Source: an uncultured Bacilli bacterium
GTDB taxonomy: Bacteria; Bacillota_I; Bacilli_A; RF39; UBA660
DNA: 29,731 nt
Reading direction: 5' to 3'
NCBI GenBank assembly: GCA_934130235.1
Contig: CAKOXU010000010.1
Coordinates: forward strand, 1 to 29,731
The notes under the pieces were generated by a model, which saw nothing but the letters and a program-made list of their open reading frames with translations, had not been told where the DNA came from and ran no database searches. Positions 8,838-16,465 of the stretch are shown one piece after another; the first letter of the stretch is position 1; the number at the start of each line of letters is the position of its first letter. A program made the position numbers and the translations under genes.

Positions 8838-9860
8838 ATGAAAAGTATATATGGAATAACATTGAATGAATTAGAAAACTATTTTATATCTCGTGGTGAT
8901 AAAAAGTTTAAAGCTACTCAAGTTTTTAATTGGATATATAAAAAAAGAGTTAAATCTTTTGATGAGATGAGAAATGTTTCTAAAAAAACTATAGATGATT
9001 TAAAAAAAGAATTTATTATAGATAGTCTAGAAGTAGTGGAACAACTAACTGATATTGATTCTAAAAAGTTTTTATTTAATTTAGACGACAACAGAAAAAT
9101 AGAAGCTGTTTTGATGTATCATGATTATGGAAATAGTTTATGTATTTCTACTCAAGTAGGTTGTAATATGGGATGTAGTTTTTGTGAAAGTGGAAGATTA
9201 AAAAAAGTAAGAAATCTTACTGTAGATGAATTAGTTAAACAATATCTCACTATAGAGAATTTGCTTGGTATTAAAATAACTCATGTAGTTTTAATGGGGA
9301 TTGGAGAACCTTTTGATAATTATGATAATGTTATTAAGTTTATAGACATATTAAATACAGGTGTAGGAATAGATTTAGGCAGTAGACATATAACTGTTTC
9401 GACATGTGGTATTGTTCCTAAGATAAGGGAATTTATTAAAGATGGAAGACAAGTTAATTTAGCAATTAGTCTTCACGCACCAAATAATACTATAAGAGAT
9501 AGTATTATGAATATAAATAAAGCATATAAAATAGAAGAAGTAATAGAAGCTGTAAAAGAGTATATAAGTAAAACTAATAGAAGGGTTACATTTGAATATA
9601 TAATGCTTAAAGGCGTTAATGACACTGTAGAGTGTGCAGAAGAATTGTCTAAGCTTTTAAAAGGAATGAATTGTTATGTTAATTTGATTCCTTATAATGA
9701 AACTACTCATATTGAGTATAAAAAGAGTAGTAAAGATACTATTATGAGATTTTATGATGTGTTAAAGAAAAATGGTATAAGTGTTACTATCAGAAGGGAA
9801 TTTGGTAGTAAGCTTAAGGCAGCCTGTGGACAATTACGTTCACAATATATGGAGGGATAA
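8838..9860 (+). CDS. rlmN: 23S rRNA (adenine-C2)-methyltransferase RlmN
   Basis: Radical SAM enzyme that methylates C2 of A2503 in 23S rRNA (and A37 of some tRNAs in the known family). The 340 aa carry the radical SAM cysteines as CNMGCSFC, the following RNLT segment, and the C-terminal ACGQL whose Cys forms the methyl-protein intermediate. After the cluster it reads CESGRLKKVRNLT rather than the more usual CATG, a variant that keeps every catalytic cysteine. ATG 8838 is chosen because TAGGTG (8827-8832) lies in front; an upstream in-frame ATG at 8802 falls in the nifJ terminator. First gene of a five-gene operon whose order matches Bacillus. A Cfr-type enzyme is possible, but the context favours RlmN. 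Confidence 0.93.
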   Translation: MKSIYGITLNELENYFISRGDKKFKATQVFNWIYKKRVKSFDEMRNVSKKTIDDLKKEFIIDSLEVVEQLTDIDSKKFLFNLDDNRKIEAVLMYHDYGNSLCISTQVGCNMGCSFCESGRLKKVRNLTVDELVKQYLTIENLLGIKITHVVLMGIGEPFDNYDNVIKFIDILNTGVGIDLGSRHITVSTCGIVPKIREFIKDGRQVNLAISLHAPNNTIRDSIMNINKAYKIEEVIEAVKEYISKTNRRVTFEYIMLKGVNDTVECAEELSKLLKGMNCYVNLIPYNETTHIEYKKSSKDTIMRFYDVLKKNGISVTIRREFGSKLKAACGQLRSQYMEG

Positions 9861-9861
9861 T

Positions 9862-10605
9862 ATGGAATATTATTATATAACTGATCCTGGTAGGGTCAGA
9901 GAAAGAAATGAGGATAGTGTAGCTATAGTAGAAAATGAATCTAAAGAGGTTTTAATGATAGTTGCAGATGGAATGGGAGGACATAAAGATGGTGAGGTTG
10001 CTTCTCATATAGCTATTGATTTAATTACTGATAGATTTAAAAGTATTAGTAGTGTAGGTAATAAAGAGGATGCTATTAATTGGATACAATCTACTGTAAG
10101 TGAAGCTAATGTAGAGATATTTAAATATGTATCTCTTCATTCAGAATCAGAAGGTATGGGAACGACTATAGTACTTGCAGTGCTTACTGATTCGTTTTTA
10201 CTTATAGGTAATATTGGAGATTCATCTGGATATGTTTATAAAAATAAAAAGGTACATAAAATTACAGTTGATCATACTTTAGTTAATTTACTTTTAAAGA
10301 GTGGAGAGTTAACTGAAGAAGAAGCACGTAATCATCCTAAGAAAAATGTTCTTATGAAAGCATTGGGTGCTAATACTAATGTAGAGATGGATATATTTAA
10401 TGTTGAACTTGATATAGATGGGATATTTTTATGCAGTGATGGTCTTACAAATATGTTAGATGATACACAAATAGCAAAGGTTTTAAACGATAAAATTTCA
10501 TTACAAGAAAAACTAGAAAAGTTAGTTTTTAAGGCAAATAATCGTGGTGGTAATGATAATATATCAATTGCTTGTTTGATTAAGGAGGAAGAACATGATA
10601 GTTAA
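9862..10605 (+). CDS. prpC: PP2C-family Ser/Thr protein phosphatase
   Basis: Metal-dependent phosphatase, the expected partner of the PASTA kinase encoded next. The 247 aa show PP2C motifs in order: RVRERNEDS, VADGMGGHKDGE, GMGTTIV, NIGDSSGY (most homologues read GDSRAY), CSDGLTNML and GGNDNIS. The Asp residues of DGMGG, SDG and GGNDN that bind the two metals are present. The start at 9862, one base after the rlmN stop, is supported by GGAGGG (9851-9856). Longer in-frame starts inside rlmN lack such a site. The 3' end overlaps prkC by 11 bases, so the two are translationally coupled, as in Bacillus and Streptococcus. Confidence 0.96.
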   Translation: MEYYYITDPGRVRERNEDSVAIVENESKEVLMIVADGMGGHKDGEVASHIAIDLITDRFKSISSVGNKEDAINWIQSTVSEANVEIFKYVSLHSESEGMGTTIVLAVLTDSFLLIGNIGDSSGYVYKNKKVHKITVDHTLVNLLLKSGELTEEEARNHPKKNVLMKALGANTNVEMDIFNVELDIDGIFLCSDGLTNMLDDTQIAKVLNDKISLQEKLEKLVFKANNRGGNDNISIACLIKEEEHDS

Positions 10606-12334
10606 AGGAGAACTTATTGATAATCGTTATAAAATAATTAAAAATATTGGTGAGGGTGGTATGGCTAATGTATATTTGGCATGGGATACCATTTTAGAAA
10701 GAGAAGTTGCTGTTAAAATTCTTAGAGGGGATTTAGCTGATGATGAAAAATTTGTAAGAAGATTTCAAAGGGAAGCTAATTCTGCTAGTAGTTTAAGACA
10801 TCCTAATATAGTAGAAATGTATGATGTTGGAGAAGATAATGGTAAGTATTTTATTGTAATGGAATATGTAGATGGTAAAACGTTGAAGAGTTTAATAAAG
10901 AAACGTGGAGCTCTTAATTTAAATGAGACTATTGATATTATGCTTCAGTTAGCATCCGGTATAGCATGTGCTCATGATAGTTATATTATTCATAGAGATA
11001 TAAAACCACAAAATGTTTTAATATTAGAAGATGGAAGAGTTAAAATAACGGATTTTGGTATTGCAATGGCTCTTAATAATAATGAATTGACTCAAACTAA
11101 TTCAGTTATGGGAAGTGTACATTATTTGCCTCCGGAACAGGCAAGTGGAAAATCATCTACAGTAAAAAGTGATATATATTCGCTTGGAATATTAATGTTT
11201 GAGCTTTTGACAGGGTCTGTTCCTTTTAAAGGAGAAAATGCAGTTGATATAGCTATTAAACATATGAAGGAACCAATTCCTAGTGTGAAAATGATTAATC
11301 CTAATATACCTCAGTCTGTTGAAAATATAGTTTTGCGTGCATGCGCTAAAAATCCAAAAAATAGGTATTCTTCTATGGCTGAGATGTATGATGATTTAAA
11401 AACATGTCTTGATCCTTTAAGAGCGAATGAAAAACGAATTGTATATAAGTATCCTGAGCAGGAGTTAGAAAGTACCATGGTTATGCCTACTATTGAAACT
11501 AGAACAAGTAAAAATAGTGGTATACAAGAAGAAGTTGTAGAAACAAAGAAAGATAAAAAAATAAATATGGCTATTAAAATAGCCGGTATTTCTGCAGTTG
11601 CTATAGTTGTAATTGGACTTTTATTTATATTGATATTTAGTTCTAAGGGAACTAAAGAGGTATTAGTGCCTAAAGGATTGAAAGGGCTTACTGAGGAAAA
11701 GGCTTGTAAAAAAATAGAGAAGGCAGGACTTATTTGTGATGTAAAATATGAATATAATGAAGATACAGATGCAGATGAAGTTTTAGAAGTGAGTCCAAAA
11801 GAAAAGTCAAGTGTTAAAAAGAATAGTAAAGTTACTATAACAGTTTCATCTTACGAGGGTACTATAGAGGTAAAAGATTATACTGGAAAAAATATAGAGG
11901 TTGTACAAGCAGAGCTTGAAGAAGAAGGAATTAGAGTAATTTTAACTCCTAGAAAGGTAACTAAGGATGATAAAGTTAAGGAGAATACTATAGTAGAACA
12001 AAGTGTTAAGAAGGGAGAAAGATTAGAAACTGGTAGTGGTGTTATAGAGCTTGTGTATGCTACTTTAATAACAGTTTATCCTGATTTCACTGATGGAAGT
12101 TATACTAAAACTAAAATTCAACAATTCTGTGATGATAATAAAATTACTTGTAATTTTGAAGAAGTAGAAGATCAAACTAAAAAGGCAGGTAGTATTGTTT
12201 CACAATCTAGAGAAAAAGATGAAGAAGTAAAAGAAGGTTCGTCTATTACAATAACTATTGTTAAAGCGACTGAACCTAAGACTGACGATACTCATGGTAG
12301 CGAAAATCCAGATGAAGAGGAATCTATTGGTTAA
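10595..12334 (+). CDS. prkC: PASTA-domain Ser/Thr protein kinase
   Basis: Membrane kinase that senses peptidoglycan fragments or lipid II through extracellular PASTA repeats and phosphorylates wall, division and translation targets (family knowledge). The 579 aa show a glycine loop (GEGGMANVY), the VAIK-type lysine (EVAVKIL), HRDIKPQN near residue 132, DFGIA near 152 and a GSVHYLPPEQA activation segment. One transmembrane helix spans about 328-350. Three PASTA repeats follow, at roughly 355-421, 422-488 and 489-556. The tail is acidic. The start has AAGGAGGAAG upstream, within prpC. RsgA, encoded next, is a known kinase target in Bacillus. Confidence 0.97.
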   Translation: MIVKGELIDNRYKIIKNIGEGGMANVYLAWDTILEREVAVKILRGDLADDEKFVRRFQREANSASSLRHPNIVEMYDVGEDNGKYFIVMEYVDGKTLKSLIKKRGALNLNETIDIMLQLASGIACAHDSYIIHRDIKPQNVLILEDGRVKITDFGIAMALNNNELTQTNSVMGSVHYLPPEQASGKSSTVKSDIYSLGILMFELLTGSVPFKGENAVDIAIKHMKEPIPSVKMINPNIPQSVENIVLRACAKNPKNRYSSMAEMYDDLKTCLDPLRANEKRIVYKYPEQELESTMVMPTIETRTSKNSGIQEEVVETKKDKKINMAIKIAGISAVAIVVIGLLFILIFSSKGTKEVLVPKGLKGLTEEKACKKIEKAGLICDVKYEYNEDTDADEVLEVSPKEKSSVKKNSKVTITVSSYEGTIEVKDYTGKNIEVVQAELEEEGIRVILTPRKVTKDDKVKENTIVEQSVKKGERLETGSGVIELVYATLITVYPDFTDGSYTKTKIQQFCDDNKITCNFEEVEDQTKKAGSIVSQSREKDEEVKEGSSITITIVKATEPKTDDTHGSENPDEEESIG

Positions 12335-12335
12335 T

Positions 12336-13160
12336 ATGCAAGGAAAAATTATTAAACAAATTAGTAATGACTATACAGTATTAATAGGAGAAAAAAAAGT
12401 AGTATGTAAAGCTCGTGGTAAATTTAGAAATATGGATATAACACCACTTGTTGGTGATAATGTTGTTATTGATATAGATAATAGATATATTAAAGAAATT
12501 TTACCAAGGAGAAATGTTCTTATAAGACCTATGGTTGCTAATATAGATCAAGCTCTTATAGTGACTAGTGTTCATATACCTGATTTTTCTTCTTATCTGC
12601 TTGATAAATTAATATTACAGGCGGAGTATAATAATGTAGAACCTATTATATGTTTTACTAAGTTAGATTTAATTAGTAATGAAAAGAAAAATGATATTAG
12701 AAAAATAGAGGAGTATTATAGAAAAATAGGGTATAAGGTTTTTGAAAATACTGATTTGTCTTTAAAGGATATATTTAAAGATAAAATAACTGTTTTAGCT
12801 GGTCAATCTGGCGCAGGGAAATCTACTTTATTAAATAATCTTGATTGCAATTTAAATTTAGAAACTAATGAAGTTTCAGTCGCACTTGGACGTGGAAAGC
12901 ATACGACTAGACATACTGAATTGTTGAGCGTTTTAGGTGGATTAATTGCCGATACTCCTGGATTTTCTAAATTAGATAATCCTATTGATAAAGAGCAAAT
13001 AAAATTTTGCTTTAAGGAATTTTCTTTGTATGATAAGTGTCTATATAGAGATTGTATGCATGATAAAGAAGATGATTGTTGTGTTAAAAATAATGTAAAA
13101 AAAGGCAATATATTGAATAGTAGATATGATAATTATATTAAATTTATACGAGGTGATTAG
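12336..13160 (+). CDS. rsgA: ribosome small-subunit biogenesis GTPase RsgA
   Basis: Circularly permuted GTPase that assists 30S maturation. The 274 aa show an N-terminal OB-fold, then G4 (TKLD, about 108), G1 (GQSGAGKST, about 155) and G3 (DTPGF, about 206) in the permuted order. A zinc motif follows (CLYRDCMH then C, spacing C-x4-C-x-H-x5-C). The ATG at 12336 starts one base after the prkC stop. Its nearest purine-rich site (GAAGAGG, 12314-12320) is rather distant, suggesting reinitiation by ribosomes finishing prkC. An ORF extension back to 12258 would overlap prkC and lacks family similarity. Confidence 0.95.
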   Translation: MQGKIIKQISNDYTVLIGEKKVVCKARGKFRNMDITPLVGDNVVIDIDNRYIKEILPRRNVLIRPMVANIDQALIVTSVHIPDFSSYLLDKLILQAEYNNVEPIICFTKLDLISNEKKNDIRKIEEYYRKIGYKVFENTDLSLKDIFKDKITVLAGQSGAGKSTLLNNLDCNLNLETNEVSVALGRGKHTTRHTELLSVLGGLIADTPGFSKLDNPIDKEQIKFCFKEFSLYDKCLYRDCMHDKEDDCCVKNNVKKGNILNSRYDNYIKFIRGD

Positions 13161-13802
13161 ATGAAAATATCTGCTTCATTTTTAGGTATTAAAAATAATA
13201 TAGAAGAGAATTTAAGACTTTTAAATGAGTGTAATATTGACTATATTCATTTAGATGTTATGGATGGAGTATTTGTTTCAAATAAAACTTATAATGCTAA
13301 AGAAGCAATTAGTTTGTTAAAATATACAGATAAACCTAAAGATGTACATTTGATGGTTAGTGATATAAAAAAATATATAGATGATTTTTTATGTGTTAAT
13401 CCTGAATTTATAACAGTTCATTATGAAGCTATAAGTGATGATGCTTTAATATCGTTAGGTGTTATTAATTATATTAAGAGTAAAAATATTAAAGCTGGTC
13501 TTGCTATTAAACCAAACACTAATATAGAAGAGATAATGACTTTACTTCCATATTTGGATTTAATTCTTGTTATGAGTGTTGAACCTGGATCAGGTGGTCA
13601 AAAATTTATAGATACTTCTAAGGATAAGATAGATACATTGTATAAATTAAAGAATGATAATGGATACAATTATTTGATAGAAGTAGATGGTGGTATTAAT
13701 TGTGAGACTATTAAGTTATGTAAACATGCTGATATATGTGTAGTTGGAAGTTATATTACTAATGGTGATTATAAACAAAGAGTAAATTCATTGAAAAATT
13801 GA
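13161..13802 (+). CDS. rpe: ribulose-phosphate 3-epimerase
   Basis: Interconverts ribulose 5-phosphate and xylulose 5-phosphate in the pentose phosphate pathway. The 213 aa TIM barrel carries the metal-site residues in IHLDVMDG (His, Asp), VHLMV (His) and EVDGGI (Asp), plus the phosphate-loop motif SVEPGSGGQKF. The ATG directly abuts the rsgA stop and has GAGGTGAT upstream. This rsgA-rpe adjacency is conserved in Firmicutes; the thiN gene that often follows is absent here. Ends with TGA, which helps exclude the Mycoplasma genetic code. Confidence 0.96.
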   Translation: MKISASFLGIKNNIEENLRLLNECNIDYIHLDVMDGVFVSNKTYNAKEAISLLKYTDKPKDVHLMVSDIKKYIDDFLCVNPEFITVHYEAISDDALISLGVINYIKSKNIKAGLAIKPNTNIEEIMTLLPYLDLILVMSVEPGSGGQKFIDTSKDKIDTLYKLKNDNGYNYLIEVDGGINCETIKLCKHADICVVGSYITNGDYKQRVNSLKN

Positions 13803-13819
13803 TATATTATCTTTTTTTC

Positions 13820-13848
13820 TTGATTTTACTTGAAATATAGTATATACT
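13820..13848 (+). promoter_or_regulatory. promoter of tig
   Basis: TTGATT (13820-13825), 17 bp, TATACT (13843-13848). Predicted start near 13855, giving a leader of about 15 nt containing the site TTGGAGGAAA. Confidence 0.75.
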
Positions 13849-13869
13849 ATTATGGAATTGGAGGAAATT

Positions 13870-15129
13870 ATGGAGAAGAATAAAAATATAAAAGAAATTG
13901 AAATAAAAATAGAAGGTAAAGAATGGGAGGAAGCACTTGATAAGGCTTTTAAAAGCGCGAATGCTAAAGCTAAAATAGATGGTTTTAGACCTGGAAAAGC
14001 ACCTAAAGATATATTTTTGAAGCACTATGGAATTGAGTCTTTATTTATGGATGCTGCAAATAATGCAGTTACATCTGCTTATGATAAAATGATAGAAGAG
14101 GCTAAGGACTTAGAAATAGCTGCTCAACCGGTTTTAGATATTAAGACTATAGATGAAAAGTATATTATTTATAAGTTTACTTTAACTCTAAAACCAGAGG
14201 TTAAATTAGGAAAATATAAGAATTTAGATGTTAAAAAAGAAAAGGTTTCTGTTTCTAAAAAAGAAATAGAGGATGCTATTAATCATATGAGAGAACATTA
14301 TAAAGAGAATGTTGTTAAAGATGGAGCTATTGAAAATGGAGATATAGCTGTAATAGATTTTGAAGGTTTTAAAGATGGAGTAGCTTTTGAAGGCGGAAAA
14401 GGAGAAAACTATTCGTTAGAAATAGGATCTAATACTTTTATTCCGGGATTTGAAGAACAATTAATTGGTATGAAGGCAAATGATGAAAAAGAGATTAATG
14501 TAACCTTCCCAGAGGATTATCATGCTGAAAATTTAAAGGGAGCACCCGTTGTATTTAAAGTTAAGGTAAATGAAGTAAAAGAAGTAAAGGTACCTGAATT
14601 AGATAAGGAATTTTTTGAAGATTTAGGCATGGAAGGTATTGATACTAAAGAAGCTTTAGAGAAACAAGTAAAAGAGAATATTAAAGCTAGTAAAGATCAT
14701 GAAGCTGAAGATAAATATATAGATGCTTTATTAGATAAAATTAAGGAAACTACTGAAATTGATGTTCCTGATGCGATGATAAATGATGAAACAGATAGAA
14801 TGGTTGAACAATTTGGAGAACAAATTGCTATGCAAGGTATTTCATTAGATCAATTCTATCAATATACAAATTCTAATAAGGATGCGTTAAAGGATCAATA
14901 TAAAGAAGAAGCTACAAAGAGAATTTGTTATAGATTGATTATGGAAGCTATAATCAATAAGGAAAAAATTGAAGTATCTGATGAAGAAATAGAAAAACAT
15001 ATAGATGAACTTGCTAAAAAATATAATATGACTAAAGATGAAGTTAAAAAACAATATAATGGTAATTTAGATTATATTAAATATGAATTAGAAGTTAAAA
15101 AGGCTTTTGATATAATAAAAGGTGAGTAA
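13870..15129 (+). CDS. tig: trigger factor (ribosome-associated chaperone / PPIase)
   Basis: Binds the ribosome exit tunnel and helps nascent chains fold; has peptidyl-prolyl isomerase activity. The 419 aa have the ribosome-binding signature GFRPGKAP near residue 41. The central FKBP domain includes GDIAVIDFEGFKDGVAFEGG and FIPGFEEQLIGM. The helical C-terminal chaperone arms end with VKKAFDIIKGE. ATG 13870 is preferred over the in-frame ATG at 13852, because GGAGG lies just upstream of 13870 and the promoter would start transcription at about 13855. Transcribed alone: own promoter, and a terminator across its stop codon. Confidence 0.97.
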   Translation: MEKNKNIKEIEIKIEGKEWEEALDKAFKSANAKAKIDGFRPGKAPKDIFLKHYGIESLFMDAANNAVTSAYDKMIEEAKDLEIAAQPVLDIKTIDEKYIIYKFTLTLKPEVKLGKYKNLDVKKEKVSVSKKEIEDAINHMREHYKENVVKDGAIENGDIAVIDFEGFKDGVAFEGGKGENYSLEIGSNTFIPGFEEQLIGMKANDEKEINVTFPEDYHAENLKGAPVVFKVKVNEVKEVKVPELDKEFFEDLGMEGIDTKEALEKQVKENIKASKDHEAEDKYIDALLDKIKETTEIDVPDAMINDETDRMVEQFGEQIAMQGISLDQFYQYTNSNKDALKDQYKEEATKRICYRLIMEAIINKEKIEVSDEEIEKHIDELAKKYNMTKDEVKKQYNGNLDYIKYELEVKKAFDIIKGE

Positions 15130-15141
15130 TCATCTTTTTTT
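15117..15141 (+). terminator. tig terminator
   Basis: AAAAGGTGA (15117-15125) pairs with TCATCTTTT (15130-15138, one G-U). The loop GTAA contains the tig stop codon; T continues to 15141 and runs straight into the next promoter. Confidence 0.75.
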
Positions 15142-15142
15142 C

Positions 15143-15171
15143 TTGATTTTAGTATTAATTTAGATTATAAT
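15143..15171 (+). promoter_or_regulatory. promoter of dnaD-nth
   Basis: TTGATT (15143-15148), 17 bp, TATAAT (15166-15171). The -10 ends 17 bp before the dnaD start, so the leader is about 11 nt and is essentially the ribosome binding site AAAGGTGAT. Confidence 0.8.
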
Positions 15172-15188
15172 AATTTAAAGGTGATATT

Positions 15189-15827
15189 ATGAATCAAGTA
15201 ATTGAATTGTTGAAGATAAGGGATTATCAAATTCCTAGAGAGTTATTATTTAACTATAAGAATATAAATATATCCGATAGTGAATTAATTATTTTAATAT
15301 ATTTAATAAATCAAGAATCTAGAGTATTTAATCCTAAAAAAATAAGTAATGATTTAAATTTCAAGCTTAATGATGTATTAGAACTTACTAGTTCACTTAC
15401 TGATAAGAATATAATTAATATTGAAATGGATAAATTAAATAATAAAAGAACGGAAATTATTAATTTAGATGCTTTATATGAAAAATTAGGATTTTCATTA
15501 AATGAGATTAGTCAAGAAGATAATAATAATTTGTATTCTATGTTTGAGGAGGAATTTGGAAGAACTTTATCACCTATGGAGTATGAGATTATTTCTTGCT
15601 GGAAAGATAATGGATGTAGTGAAGAAATGATTTCGTTAGCTTTAAAAGAGGCTGTATATAATGGAGTTAGTAATTTAAGATATATAGATAAAATAATACA
15701 TGAATGGAATAAAAAAGGTATTAAAACAATTGAGGATGTAGAAAAAGATAGAAAAGCTTTTAAAACTAAACAAGAGAATAATGAAAAGTTATTCGATTAT
15801 GATTGGTTAAATGACAACAATAATTGA
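15189..15827 (+). CDS. dnaD: DnaD-family replication initiation protein
   Basis: Primosome component that, in Bacillus, helps load the replicative helicase with DnaA, DnaB and DnaI. The 212 aa have an N-terminal winged-helix-like part (about 1-100). The DnaB_2/DDBH2 domain (about 125-190) contains the YxxxIxxxW signature as YIDKIIHEWNKKGI. The acidic tail is Asn/Asp rich. The start has AAAGGTGAT upstream. The last 17 bases overlap nth. The dnaD-nth pairing, facing a convergent recU-PBP1 pair, is a conserved Firmicutes arrangement and strengthens the call. Confidence 0.93.
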   Translation: MNQVIELLKIRDYQIPRELLFNYKNINISDSELIILIYLINQESRVFNPKKISNDLNFKLNDVLELTSSLTDKNIINIEMDKLNNKRTEIINLDALYEKLGFSLNEISQEDNNNLYSMFEEEFGRTLSPMEYEIISCWKDNGCSEEMISLALKEAVYNGVSNLRYIDKIIHEWNKKGIKTIEDVEKDRKAFKTKQENNEKLFDYDWLNDNNN

Positions 15828-16422
15828 TTATTTAGATGAATTATTTCCTAATCCTCGTTGTGAACTTAATTATACAAAAGATTATGAATTGTTGATTGCT
15901 ACTATGCTTAGTGCTCAGACTACTGATAAAAGAGTAAATATGGTGACAGATATTTTATTTAAGAAATATGATAATATATACAAACTAAGTAAAGCGAATA
16001 TTAATGATGTAAAGAACATAATTAAGCCTATAGGAACATATAATAAGAAAGCTATAAATGTTGTGGAAATATCTAAAAGGCTAGTCGATGATTGTAACGG
16101 GATAGTACCAAATGATAGGGTATATTTAGAGAGTCTTCCTGGAGTTGGTAGAAAGACTACCAATGTAGTGCTATCAAATATATATAATGAACCATTAATT
16201 GCGGTAGATACGCATGTTGCACGTGTTTCTAAGCGTTTAGGTATAGCTTCAGAAAATGATGATGTTTATAAAATAGAGAAGAAGTTAAATGAATATTTTC
16301 CAAAAGAAAAGTTATCTAGGCTTCATCATCAACTTGTTTTATTTGGCAGATATTATTGTAAAGCTGTTAAACCAGAATGTAGTACGTGTAAATTAAAAAA
16401 TGTATGTAAAAAGAACTTATGA
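15811..16422 (+). CDS. nth: endonuclease III (DNA glycosylase/AP lyase)
   Basis: Base-excision repair enzyme that removes oxidised pyrimidines and cleaves at abasic sites. The 203 aa contain the helix-hairpin-helix LPGVGRKTTNVV with the catalytic Lys, and the catalytic Asp in VDTHVARVSKRLG. The C-terminal 4Fe-4S motif has the spacing C-x6-C-x2-C-x5-C (CKAVKPECSTCKLKNVC). It begins inside dnaD with no strong ribosome binding site, so translation is probably coupled. It ends at a bidirectional terminator shared with PBP1. Confidence 0.97.
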   Translation: MTTIIDYLDELFPNPRCELNYTKDYELLIATMLSAQTTDKRVNMVTDILFKKYDNIYKLSKANINDVKNIIKPIGTYNKKAINVVEISKRLVDDCNGIVPNDRVYLESLPGVGRKTTNVVLSNIYNEPLIAVDTHVARVSKRLGIASENDDVYKIEKKLNEYFPKEKLSRLHHQLVLFGRYYCKAVKPECSTCKLKNVCKKNL

Positions 16423-16440
16423 ATTTATAAGTTCTTTTAT
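16409..16440. terminator. bidirectional terminator between nth and PBP1
   Basis: A perfect 12-bp stem, AAAAGAACTTAT (16409-16420) with ATAAGTTCTTTT (16427-16438), has loop GAATTT. It is flanked by T on the plus side and A on the left, so it can serve both convergent genes. Confidence 0.88.
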
Positions 16441-16465
16441 TTTTTCTCTATAATTTTTAATACGA

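Noticed and set aside
9781..9861. Longer start for the PP2C gene inside rlmN
   Set aside because: The added residues do not match the family, and GGAGGG before 9862 marks the start.
12258..12335. Longer start for rsgA inside prkC
   Set aside because: The extra 26 residues are antisense-like low-complexity sequence from the out-of-frame prkC tail. RsgA proteins begin near the MQGKIIK sequence at 12336.
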